From positions 1,364,001 to 1,428,000 of the forward strand of contig NZ_VMHN01000001.1 in assembly GCF_008795955.1 (NCBI RefSeq): 64,000 nucleotides of DNA. The letters are read 5' to 3'. This document shows positions 1 through 9,064 of the stretch, one piece after another; the first letter of the stretch is position 1, and each line of letters opens with the position of its first letter. The notes beneath the pieces were generated by a model. It was not told where the DNA came from, did no database searches, and saw nothing but the letters and a program-made list of their open reading frames with translations. This DNA is from Marinobacter denitrificans (GTDB taxonomy: Bacteria > Pseudomonadota > Gammaproteobacteria > Pseudomonadales > Oleiphilaceae). Both the position numbers and the translations under genes were made by a program.

Positions 1-236
1 TTGATCAACGACGACTTTCCGGTGCCCCGGGCGCCCCAGAGCAGGGCGTTGTTGGAAGGTTCGCCCGCGAGGAAGCGTTCGGTATTACGGGCCAGCGCCT
101 CCTGTTGTCGGCCGATGCCGGTCAGTTCGCTCCAGCCCACCGGATCCAGCCGCCTGATCGCCCGCAGGCCCTGGCGATGGCGTCGCCACACGGCGGCCGG
201 CGTCCCTGCCCAGTCGATGGATTGGTCTGTCGCCAT
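1..236 (-). CDS. AAA-type ATPase, DUF815 family (N-terminal part)
   Basis: The gene starts at 236 and runs off the left edge of the window, so only about 78 N-terminal residues are visible. They begin MATDQSIDW and end in a clear P-loop, GARGTGKSSLI, that follows the phrase NNALLWGARG. That arrangement is typical of DUF815 ATP-binding proteins, which are predicted AAA+ ATPases of unclear cellular role. It is transcribed divergently from mgsA, with about 90 bp between the two starts. The family call rests on the P-loop context only, because the rest of the ATPase core is outside the window. Confidence 0.7.
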   Translation of the reverse strand, partial: MATDQSIDWAGTPAAVWRRHRQGLRAIRRLDPVGWSELTGIGRQQEALARNTERFLAGEPSNNALLWGARGTGKSSLI

Positions 237-326
237 AACACTTATTTCCTGTTCCGCGTCTAACGTGAATATGAAACACTGGAGCCCGTTACCGGACACT
301 ACCCCGAAAAGGAGACTTTACCGCAA

Positions 327-767
327 ATGGCCGTTAAATCCGTTGCTCTCGTCGCCCACGACAACAAGAAGAGAGAACTGGTGGACTGGGTTGCCGAAAA
401 CCAGACCCGCTTCGCCTCACTCCGCCTTTATGCCTCCGGCACCACCGGCCGGTTGCTGAAGGAAAACCTGGGAAGAGACGACATCGTATGCCTGCTCAGT
501 GGCCCGCTGGGTGGCGACCAGCAGATTGGCGCCAAGATCGCGGAAGGTGAAATCGACCTGCTGGTATTCTTCTGGGACCCGCTGGAACCCCAGCCCCATG
601 ATCCGGATATCAAGGCACTGCTGCGCATCGCGGCACTGTGGAATATCCCGGTAGCCTGCAACCGTGCCACCGCCGAGTTCATACTCACATCCGCCTATAT
701 GACCGACGACCAGCATCAGCCAAAAAAGCCGGATTTCTCAAGCTACACCGGGCGCCCGGTTAACTGA
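327..767 (+). CDS. mgsA: Methylglyoxal synthase
   Basis: The 146-residue product is the usual length for methylglyoxal synthase, which converts dihydroxyacetone phosphate to methylglyoxal and phosphate in the cytoplasm as a glycolytic bypass when phosphate is short. The N-terminus VALVAHDNKK, the phosphate-binding stretch ASGTTGRLL, the catalytic-loop region SGPLGGDQQIGA, and FFWDPLEPQPHDPDIKALLR are all family hallmarks. The conserved aspartate and histidine of the active site fall in GGDQQ and PHDPD. A purine-rich AAGGAGAC lies about 12 nt before the ATG. Its 3' end overlaps the convergent spermidine-synthase-like gene by 8 bp, so the two genes share no room for a separate terminator. Confidence 0.96.
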   Translation: MAVKSVALVAHDNKKRELVDWVAENQTRFASLRLYASGTTGRLLKENLGRDDIVCLLSGPLGGDQQIGAKIAEGEIDLLVFFWDPLEPQPHDPDIKALLRIAALWNIPVACNRATAEFILTSAYMTDDQHQPKKPDFSSYTGRPVN

Positions 768-1485
768 TCGGCTTTCTGGCCAGGAACACGGTGTTGGAAG
801 ACTCCCGATTCTGGAACGGGTTGTAGAAAGACACCACCTTTGCATCCACATCGGTAAACAGCGTTCTGAGTATCTCCATGAACGCCTCGTCGGGCGGCTC
901 GTTGGACCACATGGCAAAGACTCCGCCGGGCCGCAGGTGAGCCGCCATTCGGCCCAGGCTTTCAACGTTGTAGAAACTGGCATTGGAGTCGTTGAGCAGA
1001 GCCCTGGGTGAGTGGTCGATGTCCAACAGAATGGCGTCGAAGACCCTGCCTGGCGCTTCGGGGTCAAAACCGGCGTCGGACACTGCCAGGTCAAAGAAAC
1101 TGCCCAGCACATAGCGACAACGCGGGTCCTCATTCAATACCTTTCCCAAAGGCACTTTCTCCTCCTGGTGCCAGTGGATCACCGTATCGAGGGCATCCAC
1201 AACCAGCAGTTCGCTGACCCGCTCGTGCTTCAGTGCCGCTTCCGCGGTGTACCCCAGCCCGAGACCGCCAACCACTACCCGGAGCGCGTCGCCCTCCACA
1301 GCGTCCAGGCCCAGGTCCGCCAGCGCCACTTCCGCATCGACAAACATGCTGGACATAAGGAACTCGTCGCCCAGTTTCACCTCGTATATATCGCGGTCAC
1401 CCAGCGCTGGAATGCGGCGGCGACGGAGGGTGATTTCCCCCAATGCTGACGGCTGGCTGTCGATCTGCTCAAACAAAAGGCCCAT
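760..1485 (-). CDS. Spermidine synthase-like (polyamine aminopropyltransferase-like) protein
   Basis: The 241-residue protein has a Rossmann-fold methyltransferase/aminopropyltransferase core. The glycine-rich segment VVVGGLGLGYTAEAAL (around residues 70-85) binds the nucleotide-type cofactor, VVDALDTVIHWH carries the acidic residue after strand 2, and AILLDIDHSPRALL is the conserved post-strand-4 motif. True SpeE enzymes are longer and have an N-terminal beta domain with a conserved putrescine pocket, which is reduced here. It may therefore be a methyltransferase-like relative rather than a real spermidine synthase. An AGGAACGACC Shine-Dalgarno precedes the ATG. It is convergent with and overlaps mgsA by 8 bp. 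Confidence 0.75.
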   Translation of the reverse strand: MGLLFEQIDSQPSALGEITLRRRRIPALGDRDIYEVKLGDEFLMSSMFVDAEVALADLGLDAVEGDALRVVVGGLGLGYTAEAALKHERVSELLVVDALDTVIHWHQEEKVPLGKVLNEDPRCRYVLGSFFDLAVSDAGFDPEAPGRVFDAILLDIDHSPRALLNDSNASFYNVESLGRMAAHLRPGGVFAMWSNEPPDEAFMEILRTLFTDVDAKVVSFYNPFQNRESSNTVFLARKPIS

Positions 1486-1628
1486 GGTCGTTCCTGTGGG
1501 GTATTAAAGTGCCCCTATCCTACCACCGCAGTTCATTGAACGCAGTCGACGAACCATCTTGGTCTGGGCACTCCCCGATCTAGCGAGTACAATTCCAACC
1601 AGGCACAAACGGAATTGCAAACTCTCTG

Positions 1629-4556
1629 ATGAGCACGGCATCCAGCAACCAAAGACCATACCTCAATGCCGTGCTGCTCTCTGTCTTCACGGTACTGATC
1701 CTACTCTCACTATCGAAAGCCACCCTGGCCTCCGACAGCCGAACCGTGTCCGTGGGTATCGTGTCCGATAGTCAGCCCTACTCCCATGTAGATGGTCGCG
1801 ACCCCTCCGGGTTCTCAATTGATGTGCTCCGCGAGGCGGCCCGCCACTCAGGCCTGAGCTTTGAATTTCGCCCCGGCAACTGGGCCGATGTATACGGCGC
1901 GTTTATGCGGGGCGAAATCGATATCATTGACGGTATATCCTACAGCGAAGAACGGGCAGCAAAGATTCTCTTTACCCGGCCTTATCACACCCGCCAAAAC
2001 TACATCATGCACGACCCGGCCAGGCCCCTTGAGAGGATCAATTCGCTGCAGGCTCTCTCGGACTACCATCTGGGTATTGTCCGGGACGTCTATTATCGCG
2101 ACCTGGTGAGGAATTCAGGTGCACGGGTCACCGGTTACAGCTCTTTTCCCAGCCTGGTGCGGGCCCTGGCATTTGGCTGGGTAGACGGCATTATCGGGCC
2201 GGACCTGACGCTGAACTATTACGCCAATGAGGCCGGATTCCGGTTTCTGGAGGTGGCAGGTGAGGCACCCCTGGGCGAATTGGCACAGGAAGACTTTCGC
2301 CTGGGAGTCCTGAAAGGCAACGAAGCCCTGTTTGAAACGGTGAACGCGGGCCTGGAGGCGATACCCGAGGCCAGGATCACTGAGCTGTACGAGCGCTGGC
2401 AAGAGTTCGGCGGAGCCCGCATTGACGCCACACCCGGCTTTGAGCTCACCAGCGCCCAGCAGAGCTACCTCCGCGACCTGGGCCCGGTGCGGGTGGGGTT
2501 CATGAGGGACTATGCGCCATTCAGTTTCCAGGATGCGGGCTCCCTGCAGGGGCTGGCCGTAGATATTATGGAGCGCATCGCCGATCTGACCGGCCTGCAG
2601 GTGATTCCGGTCACTGATCAGTGGTCGCAGCTGTACCCCAAGTATCTGGGGGGTGACATCGATATTATGGCCAACATTTCGAAGAACCGGCAGCGTCAGG
2701 CTTCGAGCCGGTTCACCGCCCCTTATTATGAAATCCCCAACGTTGCCTTTACGCTGGATGAAGATCTGAACTTCCGCACACCGGGCGACCTGAAAGGCCT
2801 TAAAGTCGCCATCGGCGCGGGCATATACTACGAGAGCGCGCTGCAGGAACAGCTCGGTGAGGAGGTTTATACCTTTTCCTCCCAACGGGCCATGTTCCAG
2901 GCCCTGAAGGAGCGCACCGTTGATGTCGCGATGGCTGCCTTGCCCAACGGCAATTACTGGGTGCGCGAGCTGGGCATGAGCGGCGTCACCATTGCCGGGG
3001 AAGTCACCCTCGAGGGCAAACCGGGAGAGGATCTGCGCTTTGGTGTAAGACCGGCCCTTGAACCCCTGGCAGCCATTATTGACGAGGCCCTCGGGGCCAT
3101 CAGCCCAACCGAAATGAGAACCATCGAGAACCGCTGGCTGGGGGCCTCAGCACGCCGCGTACCGGAACCTGTGGAAGAAGTAACCTTTACCGTTGCGGAA
3201 AAGGCTTGGCTGGAACAGAGGGGCAGACAACTCACCTTCTGCGCCAACCCTGACTGGCTGCCGCTCGAAGGACTGGACGAGAACGGCAGGCACCAGGGGC
3301 TTGCCGCCGACACCTTCCGGTTGTTTGCCGAAAGGTCCGGCATCGAGTTTGCCCCTCTGCCGGTCAGCAGCTGGCCGGAATCCTTCAGGGCGGCTAAAAA
3401 CCGCGAATGCGACATGTTTTCCATGGCGATGGAAACCCCAGAGCGACGCGACTTCATGGACTTCACCTCGCCCTATGCCGAGATTCCCGGTGTTCTGGTG
3501 GGCCGCATCGAAGCCCCCTTCATTGATACCCTGAAGGATATGGGTGACCGACCGGTGGGTGTCGGGGAAGGTTATGCCTTCGTGGAGCTATTGCGAACCC
3601 GGAACCCCGGTCTCAACCTTGTGGAGGTGGCCAATGAAAAAGAGGGAATGCGCAAGGTTCAGCAGCGGGAACTGGCGGCTATGCTCAGCTCCCTGGCCAC
3701 CGCCAGCTACCTCATTCAGGAACAGGCGCTGGCTGATCTGAAAGTGATCGGCAAAGTGGCGGTAAATTGGGCGCCGGCCGTGGCTACCCGTAATGACGAA
3801 CCGATATTGGCCGATATCATGCAAAAGCTGGTAGACAGTCTTACCAAACAGGAACGCCAAACCATCGAACAGCAATGGAACAGCTTGGGCCTGCAACCCG
3901 AAACCGACTACGCGCTGGTTGCCCAACTCACGGCGATTGCCCTGGTGGTTCTCGGCTTGCTGTTTTACTGGAACCGCAAGCTGGGCCGGCTGAACAGTGA
4001 GCTGGCATCAGCCAACACAAGGTTGGCCCACCTGAGCGTCACCGACGACCTGACCCAGATCGGCAACCGCACCTATTTCGACACCGAATTCAACAAGAGC
4101 TTTCATTGGTGCCAGCGACATGAGGAAGGCTTCGCCGTTGCCATGGTGGATGCGGACCACTTCAAGAATATCAACGACACCTATGGCCACGCAGCCGGTG
4201 ATCAGTGCCTGCAAACCCTGGCGGACATCATGCGCGAGCATTTTCGCCGGGACACGGACCGGCTGACCCGGTTCGGAGGGGAGGAGTTTATTATTTTCAC
4301 GTCGTTCAGCGACCTTGAGGAACTGATTGCGCGGCTGGAGAGTTTCCGGGATGCCCTGGCGCGCACGTGCATCCGCTACCAGGGTGAATCTCTACGGTTC
4401 ACGGTCAGCATTGGCCTTGCCACTGGCGTTCCCGGCAAGGAGTCGTCCTCGACGGAGTTCCTTCGGACGGCCGACCAGGCGCTTTATTCAGCCAAACAGA
4501 ACGGGCGCAACCGCCTGGAAACCCGTACCGTTAACGTGAATGAGTCCGAAGATTAG
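1629..4556 (+). CDS. Diguanylate cyclase with three tandem periplasmic solute-binding domains
   Basis: This 975-residue membrane signalling protein has a signal peptide or anchor (residues about 13-35), then three consecutive bacterial solute-binding family 3 domains (about 38-265, 285-510 and 530-755), a transmembrane helix (about 761-780) and a C-terminal GGDEF domain. Each sensor repeat has the family's start (VSVGIVSDSQPYS, VRVGFMRDYAPFS, LTFCANPDWLPLE). The cyclase is predicted active: its signature reads GGEEF near residue 883, and an RxxD inhibitory site (RDTD) sits exactly five residues before it, implying product feedback by c-di-GMP. The likely role is to couple periplasmic amino-acid-like ligands to c-di-GMP synthesis. 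The ATG has only a weak ribosome binding site. Confidence 0.9.
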   Translation: MSTASSNQRPYLNAVLLSVFTVLILLSLSKATLASDSRTVSVGIVSDSQPYSHVDGRDPSGFSIDVLREAARHSGLSFEFRPGNWADVYGAFMRGEIDIIDGISYSEERAAKILFTRPYHTRQNYIMHDPARPLERINSLQALSDYHLGIVRDVYYRDLVRNSGARVTGYSSFPSLVRALAFGWVDGIIGPDLTLNYYANEAGFRFLEVAGEAPLGELAQEDFRLGVLKGNEALFETVNAGLEAIPEARITELYERWQEFGGARIDATPGFELTSAQQSYLRDLGPVRVGFMRDYAPFSFQDAGSLQGLAVDIMERIADLTGLQVIPVTDQWSQLYPKYLGGDIDIMANISKNRQRQASSRFTAPYYEIPNVAFTLDEDLNFRTPGDLKGLKVAIGAGIYYESALQEQLGEEVYTFSSQRAMFQALKERTVDVAMAALPNGNYWVRELGMSGVTIAGEVTLEGKPGEDLRFGVRPALEPLAAIIDEALGAISPTEMRTIENRWLGASARRVPEPVEEVTFTVAEKAWLEQRGRQLTFCANPDWLPLEGLDENGRHQGLAADTFRLFAERSGIEFAPLPVSSWPESFRAAKNRECDMFSMAMETPERRDFMDFTSPYAEIPGVLVGRIEAPFIDTLKDMGDRPVGVGEGYAFVELLRTRNPGLNLVEVANEKEGMRKVQQRELAAMLSSLATASYLIQEQALADLKVIGKVAVNWAPAVATRNDEPILADIMQKLVDSLTKQERQTIEQQWNSLGLQPETDYALVAQLTAIALVVLGLLFYWNRKLGRLNSELASANTRLAHLSVTDDLTQIGNRTYFDTEFNKSFHWCQRHEEGFAVAMVDADHFKNINDTYGHAAGDQCLQTLADIMREHFRRDTDRLTRFGGEEFIIFTSFSDLEELIARLESFRDALARTCIRYQGESLRFTVSIGLATGVPGKESSSTEFLRTADQALYSAKQNGRNRLETRTVNVNESED

Positions 4557-4631
4557 AAGCATCATGACCATCCCCGCAGTATGCTTGTAGCGGGTGTTAC
4601 CATAACCGTACAGCAACAGGGAGGATCATTT

Positions 4632-5603
4632 ATGGCAAACATCTACGACGACAATTCACTGTCCATCGGCAACACTCCGCTGGTAAGACTGAACCGCGTA
4701 AATGAGGGCGCCACCATCTGGGCCAAGATCGAGGGTCGCAACCCGGCGTATTCCGTCAAGTGCCGGATTGGCGCCGCCATGATCTGGGATGCGGAAAAGC
4801 GCGGCGTCCTCAAACCCGGCATGACCATCGTTGAACCCACCAGCGGTAATACCGGCATCGCCCTGGCCTTTGTTGCGGCGGCGCGGGGCTATAAGCTTCT
4901 GCTGACCATGCCTGCTTCGATGAGCCTGGAGCGGCGCAAGGTATTGAAGGCTCTGGGTGCAGAGCTGGTGCTCACAGAGCCAGCCAAGGGCATGAAGGGC
5001 GCCATCGCCAAAGCCGAGGAAATCGTTGCCGCAGATCCTGACCGGCACTATATGCCGCAGCAATTTGAAAACCCGGCAAACCCTCGTATCCATGAGGACA
5101 CCACCGGCCCGGAGATCTGGAATGACACCGACGGTGCCGTGGATATCTTCGTTTCCGGAGTTGGTACCGGCGGCACCCTGACCGGCGTCGCCCGTTACAT
5201 CCGCAACACCATGGGCAAAGCCATCACCACTGTCGCGGTGGAACCTGAAGACTCCCCCATCATCACCCAGTCCCTTGGCGGTCAGGACCTGACACCGGCA
5301 CCTCACAAAATACAGGGCATCGGCGCGGGCTTCATTCCCGGCAACCTGGATATGGCTCTGGTGGACCGGGTGGAGACTGTCAGCAATCAGGAAGCGATGG
5401 ATATGGCGCACCGACTGATGCAGGAAGAGGGTATTCTTTGCGGAATATCATGCGGCGCCGCGGTCGTGGCCGCAGTGAGGATTGGCAAACTGCCGGAATT
5501 CAAGGGTAAAAATATCGTAGTCGTCTTGCCGGATTCCGCAGAGCGCTATCTCTCCTCTGCGCTGTTTACGGATCGGTTTGGCGAGCTGGAGAACGTACAG
5601 TAG
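4632..5603 (+). CDS. cysK: Cysteine synthase A (O-acetylserine sulfhydrylase)
   Basis: The 324-residue PLP enzyme makes cysteine from O-acetylserine and sulfide. The PLP lysine lies in [18 protein letters not shown] (about K43), the substrate loop is [11 protein letters not shown], and the phosphate-binding glycine loop is [10 protein letters not shown]. Sequence and length resemble enterobacterial CysK more than CysM. I chose the ATG at 4632 because AGGGAGGATC lies just upstream and the next residues ([20 protein letters not shown]) match the family start; an in-frame ATG at 4581 would add 17 unlikely residues. It is monocistronic, followed by a GC-rich hairpin shared with the convergent downstream gene. 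Confidence 0.95.
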   Translation: MANIYDDNSLSIGNTPLVRLNRVNEGATIWAKIEGRNPAYSVKCRIGAAMIWDAEKRGVLKPGMTIVEPTSGNTGIALAFVAAARGYKLLLTMPASMSLERRKVLKALGAELVLTEPAKGMKGAIAKAEEIVAADPDRHYMPQQFENPANPRIHEDTTGPEIWNDTDGAVDIFVSGVGTGGTLTGVARYIRNTMGKAITTVAVEPEDSPIITQSLGGQDLTPAPHKIQGIGAGFIPGNLDMALVDRVETVSNQEAMDMAHRLMQEEGILCGISCGAAVVAAVRIGKLPEFKGKNIVVVLPDSAERYLSSALFTDRFGELENVQ

Positions 5604-5609
5604 TGCGCG

Positions 5610-5633
5610 GGCCCGGGGACCGATCCCCGGGCC
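5610..5633. terminator. GC-rich hairpin between convergent cysK and beta-barrel gene
   Basis: A perfect 10-bp stem (GGCCCGGGGA / TCCCCGGGCC) with a CCGA loop lies 7 bp after the cysK stop and 15 bp from the end of the convergent gene. There is no long T run on either side, so it is a possible bidirectional terminator rather than a textbook one. Confidence 0.55.
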
Positions 5634-5647
5634 TCTCTGCCGATACA

Positions 5648-6226
5648 TCAGAACTGGAAACGCAAACCCACGCGACCGGTGTCGAAATCCGGTCCGTCGT
5701 TGGTAACCTGACCGTTGAAGTCGTCCTCGTCAATATCAACGTTGTAGCGGTTATATTCTGCGAAAGCCGTCAGCTGATGGGTTACCCGGAAATCAACACC
5801 GGCGCCCACGAAAGGGTTCACCTCGTCATAGGTTTCGCTTTCGTCGAAAGCATCCACATCAAACGATGATGCGAACGCACCTGCCTTGGCATAAACCCCG
5901 AAGGTATCCGTTAGCGGCAACCGACCAAGAAGCCCGAGGGAGGTACCCTTCAGCTTGCCGTCCACGTCGTCATCACCGAAGTTGCCAAAATCAATGTACT
6001 CTGCCTCCACGGCAAAGAACTCATTGAACTGGTAACCCAGGCCCACGCCAAACAGATCATTATCGTCATCGAATTCGCCGCCATGGGATTTATAACCACC
6101 ATAACTACCGCTGACGAAAACACCGGAGCTGTCCCTGTCGGTATTATCCTGAGCCCAGACAACCGGCGCCGCCAGCATGGCCGACGTCAGAACTGTTACA
6201 CATGCAAAACCGGATTTGTAACTCAT
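5648..6226 (-). CDS. Outer membrane beta-barrel protein (OmpA-like/OmpW-size barrel)
   Basis: About 192 residues with a signal peptide (MSYKSGFACVTVLTSAMLAAPVVWAQD, cleavage after WA) followed by alternating hydrophobic/polar strands such as VSGSYGGYKSHG, FGVGLGYQFNEFFAVEAEYIDFG and LTAFAEYNRYNVD. It ends with VGLRFQF, the terminal phenylalanine signature of outer membrane barrels. Loops are rich in Asp and Asn, typical of eight-stranded barrels. I prefer the ATG at 6226: AAGGA lies 8 nt before it, while the ATG at 6235 overlaps that purine run. The function is not deducible; it may be a small porin or adhesion-type barrel. It is convergent with cysK. Confidence 0.85.
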   Translation of the reverse strand: MSYKSGFACVTVLTSAMLAAPVVWAQDNTDRDSSGVFVSGSYGGYKSHGGEFDDDNDLFGVGLGYQFNEFFAVEAEYIDFGNFGDDDVDGKLKGTSLGLLGRLPLTDTFGVYAKAGAFASSFDVDAFDESETYDEVNPFVGAGVDFRVTHQLTAFAEYNRYNVDIDEDDFNGQVTNDGPDFDTGRVGLRFQF

Positions 6227-6361
6227 ATTGTCCATCCTTCTCTCTGAGTTCAGTGGTTGAATTTCTCCAACGGTTGAACCGGTAAAACTCCATACCGATT
6301 ACCTGATCTCAGGCTAACTCCAAACGAAAAGGATTTGCATTAAATGCGCAATACGGTCTGT

Positions 6362-6664
6362 TCACCTGTTTTTCATGTTATTTAATGCCAGTTTGCTGCT
6401 TTTAGGGGTATTTGCGTACTTTGCGGAGGTTTCGAGGCTGGCTGCCACCAGCGACACGCTGCGGTAGGAGAGACGGGCTATACCGTGATGGATTGTGCGA
6501 ATGCCTTCGCTCCATGGCCTGGTAACCGGCACCTGCTTCAGAACGTTGAATGTTTCGTCTGCAATGGCCAGATGGACGCGTTCCAGCTTGAGGGCGCCAT
6601 GGTTTATGCCACTGGCCGCAATATCTGCCACACCAATCCACCAGTTACTATCGTGCTTTTTCAT
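6362..6664 (-). CDS. Small helical protein, detached N-terminal segment of the adjacent lipase family
   Basis: The 100-residue product starts at an ATG that overlaps the hydrolase stop codon (ATGA), so it is translationally coupled to that gene. Its middle part (ALKLERVHLAIADETFNVL, then RTIHHGIARLSYRSVSLVAAS) resembles the helical region that normally sits at the N-terminus of proteobacterial PGAP1-like alpha/beta hydrolases, where a phrase like TDLVEAMHxTIA precedes GxxxLVYRSVR. Here it is encoded separately and downstream of the catalytic gene. No signal peptide is apparent. A partner or lid role for the hydrolase is inference. The alternative is a small uncharacterised protein whose similarity is coincidental. 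Confidence 0.65.
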   Translation of the reverse strand: MKKHDSNWWIGVADIAASGINHGALKLERVHLAIADETFNVLKQVPVTRPWSEGIRTIHHGIARLSYRSVSLVAASLETSAKYANTPKSSKLALNNMKNR

Positions 6665-7569
6665 AACAGCCACTCCTCGAGCTGGACAGCGACGCGGGGG
6701 TGATGGGCAAGGCGGATATGGTCCACACCCGGAAAGCTGGCTACGCCAGTGAGCGCCCATCCTTCTCGCTCCCGGCCGCGGGCGCTGGATTCATGCACCA
6801 GTGCATCGCCGAACAGGGTATTAACCGGGTGCTGGCGGTCTCGTGCCAGCAGGCCACAGACGGCATAATGGCGGGTGCCCGGCAGCAAGGGCGGCTGCTC
6901 ATTAACCCCGCTTACAACTTCCCCGCGGGACAGGTTGCGGATACCTTCACTGCGCAGATCAATCACTTCGCCCAAAACCCGCAAATAGTCCCTGGGGGCG
7001 CGATTCATCAGGTCGGCTACCGCCCTGGCACCTTTGGCCAACCACGAACCGTCATGGGGCGCTCCGATATAGACACAGTCACTGAGCTGTTCCAGCCACC
7101 CATAGCCATGGCACTGGCCATGGTGGCACGCGCTGCGAATCAACAACCCGCCCATGCTGTGGCCAATCAGAATGATTCGGCTCACAGGCACCGGCCACTG
7201 GCTTACCAGAGAGTCCAGCAAATCCGCCAGGGTTTCTCCATTGCGGTATATGGGACGGCCAGTATTGTAGCGGAGAGTCAGTGGTGTAATGTCACTATTC
7301 ACACCCGCCAGAAGCGATCCGTAATGAGCTCCGTCGCCACCGGGAATAGTCCATACCGACTCCAGTTCCATCAGCCCATGGATGGAGATACACAGGGTTG
7401 ACCCGGGTCCCCCGGCAATTGGACTGCCCGGAGCGACTGGCTCAGTGCCGTGGAACAAAGTCATAGGCATAGCCAGGGGATTATCGCGGGCCTCAAGCCA
7501 ATCCCCGAGAAACCCGCTGAGAATGGCTGAGGCATGCCTTTGCCATGCCGGACTGGTGTTTGTATCCAT
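6661..7569 (-). CDS. Alpha/beta hydrolase, PGAP1/lipase-like
   Basis: About 302 residues. The nucleophile elbow is GHSMGG in RIILIGHSMGGLLIRSACHHG, preceded by the oxyanion-side HG dipeptide in CISIHGLMELESVW. A family landmark, VYIGAPHDGSWLAKG, follows. The catalytic His is probably in FPGVDHIRLAHHPRV near the C-terminus. The likely reaction is carboxylic ester or lipid hydrolysis, substrate unknown. Related proteins carry an extra N-terminal helical segment; here that segment appears as the coupled downstream gene. I start at the ATG at 7569 (MDTNTSPAW); an in-frame TTG two codons earlier is possible. No signal peptide is visible, so it is probably cytoplasmic. Confidence 0.85.
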   Translation of the reverse strand: MDTNTSPAWQRHASAILSGFLGDWLEARDNPLAMPMTLFHGTEPVAPGSPIAGGPGSTLCISIHGLMELESVWTIPGGDGAHYGSLLAGVNSDITPLTLRYNTGRPIYRNGETLADLLDSLVSQWPVPVSRIILIGHSMGGLLIRSACHHGQCHGYGWLEQLSDCVYIGAPHDGSWLAKGARAVADLMNRAPRDYLRVLGEVIDLRSEGIRNLSRGEVVSGVNEQPPLLPGTRHYAVCGLLARDRQHPVNTLFGDALVHESSARGREREGWALTGVASFPGVDHIRLAHHPRVAVQLEEWLL

Positions 7570-7673
7570 GCTCAACCGTTACCGTCTGATGATGTCATCA
7601 CCAGTCTACGCTCATAAACGCTTTAACGATTGGCTGAATTTCGGTGGGATTCCGGCGGCGGGGCAACCGCAAT

Positions 7674-8993
7674 CTAGTGGCCCCGTCCCGCCAATCCCAC
7701 GCAATTGGCATAGAAGGTGGTGGTCGCCGGCCAGTCCGAGAAGATACCGATGACCCCGACCTCCTGCGCCAGGACATCAATTACCTTGAAAACGTCACCG
7801 TCATTATTGATGGCATCGGTAATCGTCTGGTGGTACCAACCACCGCCATCAGCCAGCGGGCCGCTGCGTTCAACCGTCCAGGCAATCAGGTCCAGCCCCG
7901 CTGCCCTGGCATTCTCCGCATACTCCGAAGGCACTATTTGCTGGTGGCCATCCAGTGTCAGCATCTTCCACAGGGCAGGGGCCAGAATATTTACTCCCTG
8001 TGCAGACAGTTTCTCCATCCGGGCCAGAGACGAGTTTTCCGTGGTGATCGGCTCCTGATCCAGGAATACCGCCTGCTTTCCAAACCGTGGCATGTCCCTG
8101 ACCCAGAACAGCACATCATCCAGAAGGAATGATTGCGGCCATACATCGGACGGGTTTACGCCTGCATCGATGTAGTCCTGAATCATCTGGCGGGCATAAT
8201 CCTGCTGGCTGTAGTCGCCCTCAAACGGCATCTCCACTACCGGTGTTTTCAGCTCCGGCGTGAACTTCACTCCCAACGCCTTGAACAGCTCAATGCTCTC
8301 GCGATGGGTCAGCAAGGTACCGCGACTGCTATACAGTTCGGTACGCCAGTCCGCCGTGCCCCCCAGGTATTCTTCGGGTGTCGTCGCCATGGGGTTGAAC
8401 GAATCCATCTTGCCTTCCAGGGACTTGAACTCCTCCAGTGTGATATCACTGGTGCGACACTCAGCCTGGGCTTCCGTGCCGCTTTGCGGATCTGCCGGCA
8501 CAAATGGTTGCGTGCACTTGGCGTTCAGTTCCGGAATGGTCACGATATTGGTGGTGGTATGAAGATCGTTCTGGGCGTGCCGGCACACCAGTTCCCGATC
8601 CTTGGTGAAAGCGACGTCACATTCCAGAATGCCCGCACCCATTTGCGCTGCCGCCACATAGGATTCAAGGGTATGTTCCGGGAACTGCAAAGGCGCACCC
8701 CGGTGTCCGATCGAGAAGTCCGTGGTCCGGAACTTTCTGGCCTGACAGGACTGCAGGGTTTCTTTAAGGGGCCCTTCGTCCATGTCCTCCACCAGCCAGA
8801 ACGGCCGGGGGCCGAGATGTACCTGGCGCTTGCCACGGTGGAACTTACTCTTCAGGTCCGGCCCCTTGTCGTTCCAGTTTTTGAGGCCAGGTGGCACCTG
8901 GCTTCCGCTCTTTTCAAACCCTTCCTGGGCGGCATTGGCGACGGAAAATAATGGCATCAGTAATGCCATAAACAATAACGTGCGTAACTTCAT
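7674..8993 (-). CDS. Secreted glycerophosphodiester phosphodiesterase
   Basis: About 439 residues with a cleavable signal peptide ([21 protein letters not shown]). The GDPD catalytic signature is present: [19 protein letters not shown] supplies the active-site His, and [20 protein letters not shown] supplies the metal-binding Glu/Asp and second His. The C-terminal [19 protein letters not shown] is the conserved closing strand. It should hydrolyse glycerophosphodiesters to glycerol-3-phosphate plus an alcohol in the periplasm, like GlpQ. It is longer than the core domain because of an N-terminal extension and an insertion around residues 170-220. I start at 8993, where GGGAG precedes the ATG by 6 nt, rather than at 9038. 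No transporter gene is adjacent. Confidence 0.9.
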   Translation of the reverse strand: MKLRTLLFMALLMPLFSVANAAQEGFEKSGSQVPPGLKNWNDKGPDLKSKFHRGKRQVHLGPRPFWLVEDMDEGPLKETLQSCQARKFRTTDFSIGHRGAPLQFPEHTLESYVAAAQMGAGILECDVAFTKDRELVCRHAQNDLHTTTNIVTIPELNAKCTQPFVPADPQSGTEAQAECRTSDITLEEFKSLEGKMDSFNPMATTPEEYLGGTADWRTELYSSRGTLLTHRESIELFKALGVKFTPELKTPVVEMPFEGDYSQQDYARQMIQDYIDAGVNPSDVWPQSFLLDDVLFWVRDMPRFGKQAVFLDQEPITTENSSLARMEKLSAQGVNILAPALWKMLTLDGHQQIVPSEYAENARAAGLDLIAWTVERSGPLADGGGWYHQTITDAINNDGDVFKVIDVLAQEVGVIGIFSDWPATTTFYANCVGLAGRGH

Positions 8994-9064
8994 GACAAGC
9001 TCCCTATGTGATGAATAGTACTGCACAGTAATTATCAATGGCGCGGGTTACGGTGTGATGACGA

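Noticed and set aside
1..459. Plus-strand frame of 152 codons at the left edge
   Set aside because: It is antisense to the DUF815 gene and overlaps mgsA; no family pattern.
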